64,000 bases of DNA from Ascoidea asiatica (taxonomy: Eukaryota > Ascomycota > Saccharomycetes > Ascoideales > Ascoideaceae). Of the stretch, positions 11,085-21,786 are shown piece by piece; within the stretch, counting starts at the first letter, position 1, and every line of letters begins with the position of its first letter. Made by a program: the position numbers and the translations under genes. The DNA lies in contig BCKQ01000001.1 of assembly GCA_001600695.1 (NCBI GenBank), forward strand, positions 1,578,722-1,642,721, given 5' to 3'. The notes beneath the pieces were generated by a model that worked only from the letters and a program-made list of their open reading frames with translations, was not told the origin of the DNA and searched no databases.

Positions 11085-13544
11085 TTATTTATTAAATTCA
11101 TTTTTAAATTCTTCCCATGATTCCAAATCACTTCTTAACCAATCTAAGATAATTTTTGTGAAATTTAATAATATTTTTTTTAATTCAATTTTTTTAAAAT
11201 TTTTTTCATAATTAATTAATTCAATTGAAATTTTTTCATTTAATTCATTAAATTCAACATTTGATAGTTTTATCAAATTTTCTAAATTTTCAATCTCAAA
11301 TTTTAATTTAACTAAATTTTTAATTCGAGTTTTTTCGGGATTTGAATCATAAACTTTTTCTTTAAAAACTGTTGTAAGATTCTTTATTGCTCCTCCAATT
11401 CGAAAGCTATTACTAATTCCAGTTCCAAATCTTAAATAACTTCCACTACCATTACCACTATTACTACTAGTAATATTATTATTACTTATATTATTATGTG
11501 GTGGTACACTTTTACTATACTTTTTCAAATCCATTTTTGATTTATTATTTCCATTCCCATTTCCATTATCATCACTTTGACTTTCATTAAATATATTCAA
11601 ATTTGTTCTTTCTGAATATTTTAAATTAATTAATTGACTTTTTTTATTTTCTAAATTACTTTTGATTATATTAATTTGATAATATTTCTTATACCTAAAT
11701 TTAATTAATTTCTTTACAATATTACTAAATTGTAAAATTTCTTCTAATGGTTCTTGAATATTTAAATATAATTTATTAATTAAATTATTTTTCATATTTA
11801 AATAATTTAAATCATAAATTGATGAAATTTTTTCAATTATTAAATTTAAATTAATTTCAATATCATTATTTTTTAAAAAAATTTCTTTAATTCTTTTATT
11901 ATCATTATTATCATTATTATTTTCATTATCTTCATTTTTCTTATCTATTAAAAATAATTTATTTTCATTTATTAATGAAAATGAGTTAAATAATGTTGAT
12001 AAATCTGTTAATAATATTGAAACTTCTTGAAAATTTCTTAAAATTCTTTTATTAGTTTTTTCAATTCCATTTGTTATTAAATTCTCATATTCATTACTAT
12101 TATTCTCAATTCTATCAAAATTTAATTGTTCTCCAAAATTTCCATTTATTTTCTTATAATTATTATAATCATAACTTATCTCATTCTCATTCTCATTCTC
12201 ATTATCATTATCATTTTCATTATTATTTGGCCGTTGTATATCATCTTCATTATCACCCTCTTCTTCTTCTTCTTCATAATCTTGTGGAATAATATTTGAT
12301 GTTGAAATCTTTGAATTATTTGAACTTGTTGGATTAATTTTATCTAATGCTGAAGGTACTGGTAAATAACTATGTAAATTTGTTGAATTTTCTGGATTTA
12401 TTGGATTTGTTTTTAAATAATTCTTTGGTATATCAATTATTGGTTTAATATTATAAATATCATTCCAATTAAAATTAGAATCTAAAAATTTATTAAATAA
12501 TATTGATTCTTTAATTTTATCAATTAATATACATCTTTTTAAAAAATTTGTTAACATTCTTTTACGATGTTCAATCAATTCACTTGAATTCATATTTAAA
12601 CTCATTCCAATACCTCCAATATTTAAATTTATATTATCATTCACAATATTATTACTATTACCAGAATTATTATTAATATTATTTCCATTATTAGTACTAT
12701 TATTATAATCTATTGAATTATTATTACTTATAGAATTTGATATGGAATTTGTATTAGATTTAATTGTTGATTTAATTGTTGATGTTGAAACATAATGGGA
12801 TACTGACTCTTTTTCTGGTATTGGTGGAATTATTAAATATGGAAATAATCTAATTAATAAATTTCTTAAACTTTCAAATTCTGAATATCTTCTTTTAACA
12901 ATAAATTGATTTTTTAATTTTAAATTTTTTAATTGAATTGTATAAACTATATATCCTCTTGAATGTTCTTCATTACTTTTTGATGCATCAATTATATTTA
13001 TTGATAAGTTTTTACAATTTCTTAAATTTTGTTCAATTCTACTAGAAAATTCATAATTATTATTATTCTCATCTTCATTTTCATTTTCATTTCTACTATT
13101 AGAATTACTTTGTTTTGAATTTTGATTTTGTTCTTCAGATTTATATTTCTTGTTTATTTGCTCAATTAATGTTAAGTCCTTAAATTTATTATCTTTTTGA
13201 TTGATTTTGTTACTACTGCCGGCATTTACAGTCAGATCATCAGGAGAAAGTGGTAAATCCACAAATTGATCACTTTCCATATCATTATCATTTTCATTTA
13301 ATTTAGATTTATCTTTACTACTATTAGTAGTTATATGAAGATTTGATTTTTTTTTATCATTATTATGAATATAATTCTTGTTATTACTATAATTAGTGTT
13401 ATTTATATTAGTATTAATATTATTATTTTCTGTCATCCCTTCATAATCATTTAACTGTTTATAAGTTGGTAGAGAATTTATATCCGCAGTAGAAATTCCT
13501 TCTGAGAAAGGATTGTTGTCTTCATCTTCAAATGGCAATGACAT
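11085..13544 (-). CDS. PX-domain sorting nexin, SNX41/ATG20 (SNX42) type
   Basis: 819 aa from the preferred ATG at 13544, where MSLPFEDEDNNPFSE resembles Snx41/Atg20 N-termini; an in-frame ATG at 13589 would add 15 hydrophobic residues. A PX domain (about 175-360) shows IVYTIQLKN, KRRYSEFESLR (PI3P-binding arginine) and the FPYLIIPPIPEK proline loop. An Asn/Ser-rich insert of roughly 80 residues separates PPIPEK from RKRMLTNFLKRC. The C-terminus is helical and BAR-like, with NPEKTRIKNLVKLKFEIE and WLRSDLESWEEFKNEF. Snx41 and Atg20 pair with Snx4 on endosomes to recycle cargo and support selective autophagy. I cannot separate the two paralogues with confidence; one of them is near certain. Confidence 0.82.
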   Translation of the reverse strand: MSLPFEDEDNNPFSEGISTADINSLPTYKQLNDYEGMTENNNINTNINNTNYSNNKNYIHNNDKKKSNLHITTNSSKDKSKLNENDNDMESDQFVDLPLSPDDLTVNAGSSNKINQKDNKFKDLTLIEQINKKYKSEEQNQNSKQSNSNSRNENENEDENNNNYEFSSRIEQNLRNCKNLSINIIDASKSNEEHSRGYIVYTIQLKNLKLKNQFIVKRRYSEFESLRNLLIRLFPYLIIPPIPEKESVSHYVSTSTIKSTIKSNTNSISNSISNNNSIDYNNSTNNGNNINNNSGNSNNIVNDNINLNIGGIGMSLNMNSSELIEHRKRMLTNFLKRCILIDKIKESILFNKFLDSNFNWNDIYNIKPIIDIPKNYLKTNPINPENSTNLHSYLPVPSALDKINPTSSNNSKISTSNIIPQDYEEEEEEGDNEDDIQRPNNNENDNDNENENENEISYDYNNYKKINGNFGEQLNFDRIENNSNEYENLITNGIEKTNKRILRNFQEVSILLTDLSTLFNSFSLINENKLFLIDKKNEDNENNNDNNDNKRIKEIFLKNNDIEINLNLIIEKISSIYDLNYLNMKNNLINKLYLNIQEPLEEILQFSNIVKKLIKFRYKKYYQINIIKSNLENKKSQLINLKYSERTNLNIFNESQSDDNGNGNGNNKSKMDLKKYSKSVPPHNNISNNNITSSNSGNGSGSYLRFGTGISNSFRIGGAIKNLTTVFKEKVYDSNPEKTRIKNLVKLKFEIENLENLIKLSNVEFNELNEKISIELINYEKNFKKIELKKILLNFTKIILDWLRSDLESWEEFKNEFNK

Positions 13545-13589
13545 TGATATTATTATTATATCCTTATTGATATTAATGTAATATATCAA

Positions 13590-14197
13590 TTAACAATTAA
13601 TTGATTGAATTGATAGTCTATGAATTACAAATATATTAAATAAAAATATTTATTTTTAATCAATATATTAGTTAAATATTTTTGAACTCACTTAATCTAT
13701 CCACATCCTAATCTCAAGCTGATTCAGATTCAAATATCTGATACGATATTTTGCTGTTGGTGACAATACAAGTAACGTCAACGTTAGTTACTCTAACTTT
13801 ATTAAAAACTTTAAAAACTTTGAAGGTAATACACGTGACAAGGAATTCTCCATTCCTGGCCTCCTTTTATTTTCTTCCCATTGTTCGTCCTAATTCGGAT
13901 TTTGAATTCAGACTCAAATAAAGGTATATTTCAATCAAATATATTCAAGTCAGCCTTTACATTTAATGGAATATCACACAGAATTCCTTACTGTTTTATT
14001 AATTCAACTTATATTTTTAATCAGCGCAAGACTTTCCTTATATTAAAATTATTTCAAAACACTAACAAGAGATCATATTTTTCTCAAACTTCAGTTTAAT
14101 TGCCTGCAAAACAAGTATCAATCAGCGCTTATTTTCATTTTCGTAAATCAATAAATTCAGTTCAATAATTCGAATCACTTCAAATCTGCTAAAATAA
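13590..14197. promoter_or_regulatory. Divergent sorting nexin/MER3 promoter region
   Basis: About 600 bases lie between divergent start codons. A Cbf1-type site on the minus strand, CACGTGA (13832-13838, TCACGTG in reverse), lies inside it. I did not recognise a clear meiotic URS1 site (TAGCCGCC core). The open frame at 13881-14099 starts with TTG and looks spurious. Confidence 0.5.
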
Positions 14198-17100
14198 ATG
14201 GGTTCTTTTTTAGATAAATTTGCAAAATATATTGAAGATGAAGAACTAGATGAGCTTTATGGTATTTAAAACCTTTTAATATTAATTTTAATTTTGATCT
14301 CCAATTAATTTTCCTAATCTAACCAATAAAATATTTTGCTTAAAAAAATAGCTCCAGATTTGCCAACTTCAAAATCGAGTGTTCCATTTCATTTACCATC
14401 CGATAATATCTGGAATAATAGTTTACCAAATCGGTTACATGACAACTTTCAAAATAATACACCTGATGAACATTCTTCCTATCACCCTTCGAGTATAGGT
14501 CCAAAACCTGGTTCAAGCCAATTCAGAGCTCAATTTTCTTATGACAAAAATAATAATGAAATTGAATCTATTGAAGATTTTCAAGATCTTGATGATATTT
14601 GTGAAATTGATCAGGTTCCACCTATTCTGAATCGTCGAGGTTTGAGTAAAATTCAAGAAATTGATAAAATATATTATAATAATAATAGTTTAAATAACAA
14701 TTTGAATAATAATCAATTTAATATTAGGAAAAGAATGATCAGTAGTTCATTTAGTCCAATTAACTCAAATGGAAGAGATTCAGTTAATGAATCTTTTAAT
14801 TCTCCAATTATTTCAAATAAATATCCAAATTTACCATTTAGGAATAATAATTCCCAGTGTCATAATTCTAATTATACGCCTAATTATCTAAAAAATAATT
14901 CTATTAACTTAACTCAAAGACCAATCAATAAAGTAAATTCCTTTCAGTCATTTCAGTCATTTCATTCTTCTCAGTCTGTTCCTTCAAACTTTTTTGCTAC
15001 TACTACTGATGCAGGTACCGCTACTTCCATTACCAATGTTAGCAATAATATCAGTAATAATCATCGCCAAATTAAAACAAATGTAAATGATAATTCAAAA
15101 GAAAGTTATAATTTCAAAGAAAATTACAATCCTACTTTCATGAATAATCATTATCAGACTGAAAAATCTAATCCCAATAATACTCCAATCCCCAACTCAA
15201 ATTTAAACTTTACTTATGCTCAAAGAAATCCCAATATTGAAACCAAAAAATTTAATTCATTTTCAAATTCCAGTCGTTTTCATTCTCAAAATATAAATTC
15301 ATCGCATTATAACACAACCAATGAGCCGAATCATATAAGTGTTTATAAATTGCCTGATAGAATTAGAGGAGTTTTCAATTTTGATTATTTTAATCCTATG
15401 CAATCAAAATCTTTTCATATGGTTCATGAAACTAATAATAATTGTGTGATAAGTTCTCCAACGGGTTCTGGAAAAACTGTTTTATTTGAATTAACTATTT
15501 TAAAGCTTCTTTATAATAATGATAAAGCATATACTCAAAATATTAAAGTATTATATATTGCTCCTACAAAAGCTTTATGTGTTGAAAGATATGATGATTG
15601 GAACAAGAAATTTTCTTCTTTAAATATAACAGTTGGTCTATTAACAAGTGATACGTCAAGAGTTGAATCAGATAGAGTTAAAAAATCAAATATAATCATA
15701 ACTACTCCCGAAAAATGGGATTTGTTAACCAGAAGATGGTTTGATTATAATAAACTATTTGATCTTGTAAAATTATTATTAATTGATGAAATTCATATTT
15801 TAAGAGATAAGAGAGGCTCAACTTTGGAAGTAGTTGTAACAAGAATGAAATCTTTATGTCCAACCCTAAGAATCGTCGCTTTGTCTGCAACTATTCCTAA
15901 TATTGAAGACATTTCAAGCTGGATCAAACTTGATTGCTCTTTTTCTCAAATGAGACCTGCAATTACTCTTGTATTTGGTGATGATTATAGACCAACAAAA
16001 CTTAATAGATTTATTTATGGTTATCATAATTCAGGAAATGATTTTGGTTTTGATACAATTCTTAATAATAAGCTTGTTGAGGTATTGAGAAAGCATAGTT
16101 TTGGAAAGCAAGTTTTAATTTTTTGTCCAACAAGAAAAATTTGTTTCACTACTGCTAAATATGTTGCAGAAAATTGTATGAATACATTTTCCATTTCTGC
16201 AGGTTCCTCTTTTGCTATAAAAGACAGAGAACTTTCTCAATTAGCCAAAAATGGAATAGGTTATCATCACGCTGGTTTATCTTTTGAAGATCGAGTATCT
16301 GTACAGAAAAATTTCTTAAATGGTTCAATTAAAGTTTTATGCTGTACTTCAACTCTTGCAGTTGGTGTGAATCTTCCAGCATTTTTGGTAGTTATAAAAG
16401 GTACCAAAAGTTGGGTTAATGGAGGATTCATAGATTATTCCGAGTTAGATATTTTACAAATGATCGGTAGAGCAGGAAGACCTCAATTTGAAAAAGAAGC
16501 AAATGCAGTTATTATGACAACATCCAAGGATAAAATTAGATATGAAAAGCTAGTTCGAGGTACGGAAAAAATAGAAAGTTGTCTTCATTTGAATTTTTTG
16601 GAAAACTTAGCAGCTGAAGTATGCCTTGGAACAATTGTTTCTGTTCAAACTTCAGTAAACTGGTTACGCAATACTTTTTTCTATACAAGATATATTGCCA
16701 ATCCTTCTGCATACAAGGAATTGCAACTTTTCAGATCTATAACTCATGGAAATTTAGATGATCAATTAGAAAGTTTTTGTGAAACACAACTGAAAGAGCT
16801 AGAGGATAATAACATCATAAAGTTTGAAGGAGAAAGGTATAAACCAACGCCATTTGGAGAAGCCATGACCAAACATTATATCTTTTTTGATACAATGAAA
16901 AAAATAATCAATTCTCCCAACGGTCTTTTGCTTAAAGAAGTTTTATTTCTTGTTTCGAGCTCTTCAGAATTTAAAGATGTAATTTATCGAAGGTCCGAAG
17001 GTAAATTAATTAAGACTATTAACTCTTCTCCTCTTATAAAATTTCCTTTGAAAATATCCGAAAGTCAACCTACTAGTGCTGATAAAGTTTTTTTACTTTT

Positions 17101-19843
17101 TCAATACGAATTAGGCGGACTTGAATATCCATCATATAACGGATCGACAAAGCTATATCAAACTTTTTCGTATGATAAAATGAATGTTTTGAAACAAGCT
17201 CCAAGAATTCTTCGGTGCATGGTGGATTCTTTTGTTGAAAAAAAAGATTCAAAGTCACTTCTCAATAGTCTTGAATTATTTAGATGTATTTCAGGAAAAT
17301 GTTGGGAGGATAGTCCTATGGTGTTGAGGCAGCTCGAAGGTATTGGTCTAGCCTATGTGAGAAAATTGGTTAACAATAATGTGAGATCATTTGAGAAGTT
17401 GCTAAGTCTTGACAGTGGCAAAATTGAATATTACATTGGAATGAAGCCAGGAGCAGGGAACAAAATATTGAAAGACATGAAAGCAATTCCTAAGTTAACA
17501 TTGAAAGGAGATTATATTTCTTATAGAATGACTGAATCAAATTACTCAATTGGTGTTACATTTTCTGTTACTATTTTTTCTAAAGATCCATCTACTAGTT
17601 TTTCCTGGCATAAAAAACAACTAAATATAGTTGTAGTTACCGAGTTGTCGAATGGATTTTTAATTGACTTCAGAAGAATTCATGCATCTAAATTAACATC
17701 TCCAAAATCTTTCGAACTTAAAACCCAATTGACTCAAAAGTCTTTAAAAATTAGGATCCATGCTTTTTGTGAAGAAATTGGTGAGTCTAACCCTAATCAA
17801 CAATTTAAAATCATGTTCTTATACTAACCATTTGCTAATAAAGCCGGAACTTCTGTTGCCAGTAATGTTTCTCTGGAGGATATTCCTTCATATAAATTCT
17901 CTTTACTAAAGGATCCTCCAATAGTCAACAACATTCGGGATAAAAAGATAAATGGTAATGATTCTGTTCCTGGTAATAGTACTATTGATCAATATTTTCC
18001 AAAGGAAATTAAAGAAGAACCCCTTTTTGTATCTTCGGGTAGTAAGTTTTCTTTTTTTATTCTTCAAAATTTAATTTTCTGTTTTTTGAAAATCAATTAT
18101 TAACAATCTTATAGACGAATCTGATGACTTCAGTGAAGATGACGAAGAGTTCAACAAAATGCTGATTGAAGCTTCTAGTAGAGTTCCGAACGCTAATAAT
18201 ATAGCTCACTCTGCACTCTCTAATCAAAAAGAAGTGGAAAGAACAAGTTCGTACAAATTAAGGCCAGATGGAAAATTTGAGTGCAAACACTTTTGCAAAA
18301 ATAAATCAAGGTAAGTCTACCCCATGCTACTTTGATTTAAAGCAAATATTCAGTTACTAACTTTATTATTCATTGATAAATCAGCTGTCGACATCTATGT
18401 TGTAAAGAAGGATTAGTCACTCTTCCAAGAAATGGAAAAATAGAGGAAATATGTCTCATGCCAAATTGTACAGCAAGACCTACTAAAAAGGATGACAAAA
18501 ATGCTGAAAAAATAGTCAATAGAAAAAATTCTCTCAATTCCAATTTAGTACCTGATATAGACTCTGAGCCTGATATAGAATCAATTCTGCCATTAAATCC
18601 AGCTTTCAAGCAACCACCTAAAAAAATTTTTGCTGATGAATTGGATAGAATTCAAGAAGAGTCACCATTGAATGTTTCGGAAAAAAACCAAGAAAGACTT
18701 AAATTGAAAAACTCAAAACAAAGTATTTTGAAATCATCCAGCAATGTGTTTCAATCAAACTTGGAAAAGCCAAATGATAGATCACTAAAAGAAAAAATTC
18801 AAAGTGATTCAAATTCTCTGAATGCGGATAAGTCTAAGATGAAAGTGCAAATCTCTAAATTACAACGGCAAAATAAAGACGATTCAGTTGTTGAAAAACC
18901 TTCTTATTTGACTAAAAACTCAATTAGTAAACAAAAAAAGAGAAAAAGAAGAAAGCTTAAGCCTCCAGCTAAGTCTTTATTAAATGATATAATATCGGAT
19001 TCGGAAAATGAATTACCAATGTTTGATGACGATTTTCCAGTAACTTTTCTTTCTAATGAGACTTCCATTTTATCCCATCAAAAAAAAGAAATAAGTGACA
19101 ATAAAAGGAGAAGTGAAGTCAAAGTAAAGAAAAATTCATTGTTTACTATTGCAGTTAATTCATCCGATGGAGAAGATTTCAACGCCCATACAGGAAGTAT
19201 TTTAAAGCCAATATTTGAAAAAAATAAAAAGATAACAGAAGAAATAGACATACAGCCAAAGGCAAAAAAGAAAAAAATGAACAAAGGGATGTCAGAATCA
19301 AACGCTAGCTATAAGATAGTCAAGTCTACAAAATCAGATAAACCAAAGAAGAATAGAATTGAAATAGAAAATGAACGTCGAGATATTTTTAACTCTTTAA
19401 TTGATGATTTATACATGTCTAGTGAAAAGGATATCACTAATGATTATGAAGAACCTTTAAATAATGTTAAGAAAATTATACCGTTAGGGGAAAATAAAGT
19501 AAAGAAAAAAGAAATAAACGATGTTAAACGTATGAATTCTCAAGCTCTATCTGATAGCATCTTGCAATTTTCCGATTTGCCAGAATACTCACCATCTAAA
19601 AAAAAACTAAAAGTCACTCAAACTAGCAACAGTGATAATTCTAATGTATTGGATATATCTAATGCCTCTAATATTGTTGTTTTGGATGACTACGTTGATT
19701 CTGTTATAAATATAAATATTCGAAGTACACCTCCAGCACCTAAAGAATCTTTAGAAGCGGAAAATAATTCAAAAGATCAGAAGAATGAGGAAGATAACGA
19801 ATTACTAGCTTTTTTAGGATCAGATGTTTCTGTAAATTTCTAA
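14198..19843 (+). CDS. MER3: MER3/HFM1 meiotic DNA helicase, five exons
   Basis: I place exons at 14198-14261, 14352-17780, 17844-18038, 18115-18310 and 18385-19843; they join in frame to 1780 aa. Core motifs: PTGSGKT (K396), DEIH (500-503), SAT (~537), QMIGRAGR (~724-731), then a winged helix and Sec63 domain (~865-1160). A Cys/His zinc motif, CKHFCKNKSSCRHLCC (1286-1301), is typical of HFM1/MER3 and is split by intron 4. The rest (~1307-1780) is basic and disordered, ending LLAFLGSDVSVNF. Mer3 unwinds DNA and stabilises recombination intermediates for interference-dependent crossovers. S. cerevisiae Mer3 (1187 aa) lacks this long tail and has a regulated intron at a similar early position. 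A model stopping at the TAA at 17825-17827 would lose the zinc motif. The splice model is inferred and not tested on RNA. Confidence 0.88.
14262..14351 (+). other. MER3: MER3 intron 1
   Basis: The intron is 90 nt, with 5' GTATTT (non-consensus), branch-like TCTAAC (14318-14323) and 3' AAATAG. Splicing turns the codon after TAT into GCT and links MGSFLDKFAKY...ELDELY to APDLPTSK. If retained, translation stops two codons later (GGT ATT TAA). Confidence 0.8.
17781..17843 (+). other. MER3: MER3 intron 2
   Basis: The intron is only 63 nt, with 5' GTGAGT, a perfect TACTAAC branch site (17822-17828) and 3' TAAAG. The in-frame TAA that ends the upstream frame is part of the branch site, so retention would truncate the protein before the zinc motif. 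Confidence 0.82.
18039..18114 (+). other. MER3: MER3 intron 3
   Basis: The branch site is TATTAAC (18098-18104) and the 3' end TTATAG. Two overlapping donors three bases apart are both in frame: GTAGTA (18039) and GTAAGT (18042). They would give proteins differing by one residue plus a Gly/Asp-type change. The branch TAA also ends the retained-intron frame. Confidence 0.75.
18311..18384 (+). other. MER3: MER3 intron 4
   Basis: The intron is 74 nt, with 5' GTAAGT, a perfect TACTAAC (18355-18361) and 3' ATCAG. It splits the serine codon inside the zinc motif. Retention gives an immediate stop (AGG TAA). Confidence 0.85.
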
Positions 19844-20156
19844 TTAATTCTTACTTATTTTTTCAAATATATATTAAATGTTCCTTTGTATATTACGCCA
19901 TATAATATATTTTCTCTAAGAGATTCAATATATTATATTAAAATTATTATAAAATTATTATTTAGGTTTTATGATTCTAGCCTTCGAATGAATGTAGTTG
20001 TTAAAAAAGAGGTATAAAAATAGACATGTTTAAGAAATTTGTTAGTTTATAAAAAGCAAAAGGAAATGATATAATGTATGAAATCCTTCATATTACTATT
20101 ATCCTTATTATCATTGGTATAAGAGTGTATTATTGTTTAGCGATTTGAGTTGAAGA
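19844..20156. terminator. Convergent MER3/PPT1 3' region
   Basis: The region is 313 bases, AT-rich, with TATATATT and TATAATATATT elements (about 19867-19940) of the type used as yeast polyadenylation efficiency signals. Nothing else is seen. Confidence 0.45.
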
Positions 20157-21356
20157 TTAACCAAGATAATTTACAGCAATATCAGTTAAAAAAGAATCAG
20201 AAATAGTCATATGTTCATCTTCAATAGTTAAAAATTCTAGCTGATTATTTTGATCAAGAATTTTCATACCAATCCAATCTTCATTATAAAGATCAGTATT
20301 AATTAAATCAATCATGTCACCAGAATTTATATCTTCATCTTGAAACCAAGCACTTTCCTTTGGTACTAAGATTGTATCTTCTGTAAACATAACCATTACA
20401 AATTTTCCAGATATTGAAGATAATTTTTTAGCATAAGTTGAATTACCATGACCAGGTAACTCATTATTATAATAAACAATAAATTTATTATTATGTAAAT
20501 AATTTTCATAATCATATGGATCTCTAAAATATTGAGCGGATACAAAAGTTGATTGAATATTTTCTCTATAAATTTGTTTTTTTAAAAATGAGTTTCTTTT
20601 TTTGCAAATCCAATCAGTATCTTTACAGGCAGGTAAATCAGATACACCAGTATGTGGAGAACCAAAAGTTATTAAATTATTAACTTTTAAATTTTCACAA
20701 CTTTCAATTAAACTTCTTATAAATAATCCACCTTGACTGAAACCAATTGCATTCATACCTAAATTTGTATTTAATTCAGGAATTTCATGAATTTGATCAC
20801 AAGCTTTTTGTAATTGTTCATTAACATTTCCTAATAAAGAAGCTTGCTGATCTTTTGAAGAATTTTCATCCATATATATTGAATGAATAAATAAATCTGG
20901 ATGAACTTGTCTTAAATCTTGGACTACTTTATCCATACTTGAACTATCATAACTATCACCCATTCCATGCCATATTATCAAAGGTTTTAAAGGATTATTA
21001 TTATTTTCATCATTAATATCATTATCATTATCGCTATTGATATTATCATGACTATGTTTATTATTAGTTGATTTGATATTTTTAATATCATTTATATCAT
21101 TTATATTTTCAATCTCTATATCATTAATATTTATATTTATATTATTTATTGAATTTATTTTTTCTATTGATTCTAAAGGATCTTTTATATGAGTATTTAA
21201 TTTATTTAAATTATTATTATTGCTATTTAGTTTATTATTTAAATTATTATTTAGTATTTTATTACCAATTTTATATTCATTAATTTGAGGAATTGGTTGT
21301 TCATCAAAATCTTGAGGAACTGCCAACCAACCAGTTATATATTTTAATACATGCAT
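20157..21356 (-). CDS. Palmitoyl-protein thioesterase (PPT1 family)
   Basis: 399 aa. The alpha/beta-hydrolase fold is clear: PLIIWHGMGDS (oxyanion region, ~122-132), the nucleophile elbow GFSQGG (S207), ITFGSPHTGV, ACKDTDWICKKR and a C-terminal EDEHMTISDSF with the likely catalytic histidine H382. An aspartate in MFTEDTILVPKESAWF completes the probable triad. The family removes S-acyl chains from proteins in lysosome or vacuole; S. cerevisiae lacks it, S. pombe has it as pdf1. Residues ~30-122 form an Asn/Ile/Asp-rich insert not found in the ~306-aa human enzyme. The N-terminus, MHVLKYITGWLAVPQ, is a weak signal peptide at best, and I found no upstream ATG or splice site that would add one, so targeting is uncertain. 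Confidence 0.88.
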   Translation of the reverse strand: MHVLKYITGWLAVPQDFDEQPIPQINEYKIGNKILNNNLNNKLNSNNNNLNKLNTHIKDPLESIEKINSINNINININDIEIENINDINDIKNIKSTNNKHSHDNINSDNDNDINDENNNNPLKPLIIWHGMGDSYDSSSMDKVVQDLRQVHPDLFIHSIYMDENSSKDQQASLLGNVNEQLQKACDQIHEIPELNTNLGMNAIGFSQGGLFIRSLIESCENLKVNNLITFGSPHTGVSDLPACKDTDWICKKRNSFLKKQIYRENIQSTFVSAQYFRDPYDYENYLHNNKFIVYYNNELPGHGNSTYAKKLSSISGKFVMVMFTEDTILVPKESAWFQDEDINSGDMIDLINTDLYNEDWIGMKILDQNNQLEFLTIEDEHMTISDSFLTDIAVNYLG

Positions 21357-21603
21357 TTCTTTAACAAGAAAAAGTTATGAAGAATGAATTTGATATTAAT
21401 TAAAGTATCCTTATTGAATTTGAAATGAGAATAAGGTATTATGAGATTAGATAAAAGAAATTTTGGTTATTTTTATAGATAAATTTGAATTATTATATTT
21501 TATATTTATAATATATTTCTTCTCGAAATTTAATGAATTTTGTAAATTTTTATAACGATATTGAATTAAACAAAAACCATAAGTCCTCTTAAATTATTAA
21601 AAT
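21357..21603. promoter_or_regulatory. PPT1 upstream region
   Basis: The 247 bases lie between the PPT1 start and the small plus-strand frame at 21604. The sequence is AT-rich, with TATATTTATAATATATT at about 21495-21515. No upstream exon for PPT1 could be recognised. Confidence 0.4.
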
Positions 21604-21786
21604 ATGATGAATATTTTGTTCTTTTATTTGAAACCGAATATCAAAGTTAGTTACTGTGCTGTACTAATATTATTGATAACGATACTAGGAGATGTAGTTT
21701 TTATATTTTTGATAAAGAAGAAAGTAAAGTTGAGTGAGTTAAAAGGTTATGAAAATATTTTGAATGACAATAAAAAAAGGTTTTAG
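21604..21786 (+). CDS. Possible small single-pass membrane protein (60 aa)
   Basis: The frame starts with two ATGs and encodes 60 aa. One strong hydrophobic segment lies at about residues 16-37 (VSYCAVLILLITILGDVVFI), followed by a lysine-rich tail, KKKVKLSELKGYENILNDN. This is a plausible type II or tail-flanked small membrane protein of the ER or mitochondrion, but I recognise no family. In AT-rich DNA a 60-codon frame can arise by chance, although the mix of Lys, Asp, Glu and Gly after the membrane helix looks protein-like. It is divergent from PPT1. Conservation in related yeasts would decide. Confidence 0.35.
   Translation: MMNILFFYLKPNIKVSYCAVLILLITILGDVVFIFLIKKKVKLSELKGYENILNDNKKRF

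Noticed and set aside
13881-14099. 72-aa frame upstream of MER3
   Set aside because: Its start is TTG, it shows no domain, and it lies in the divergent promoter.
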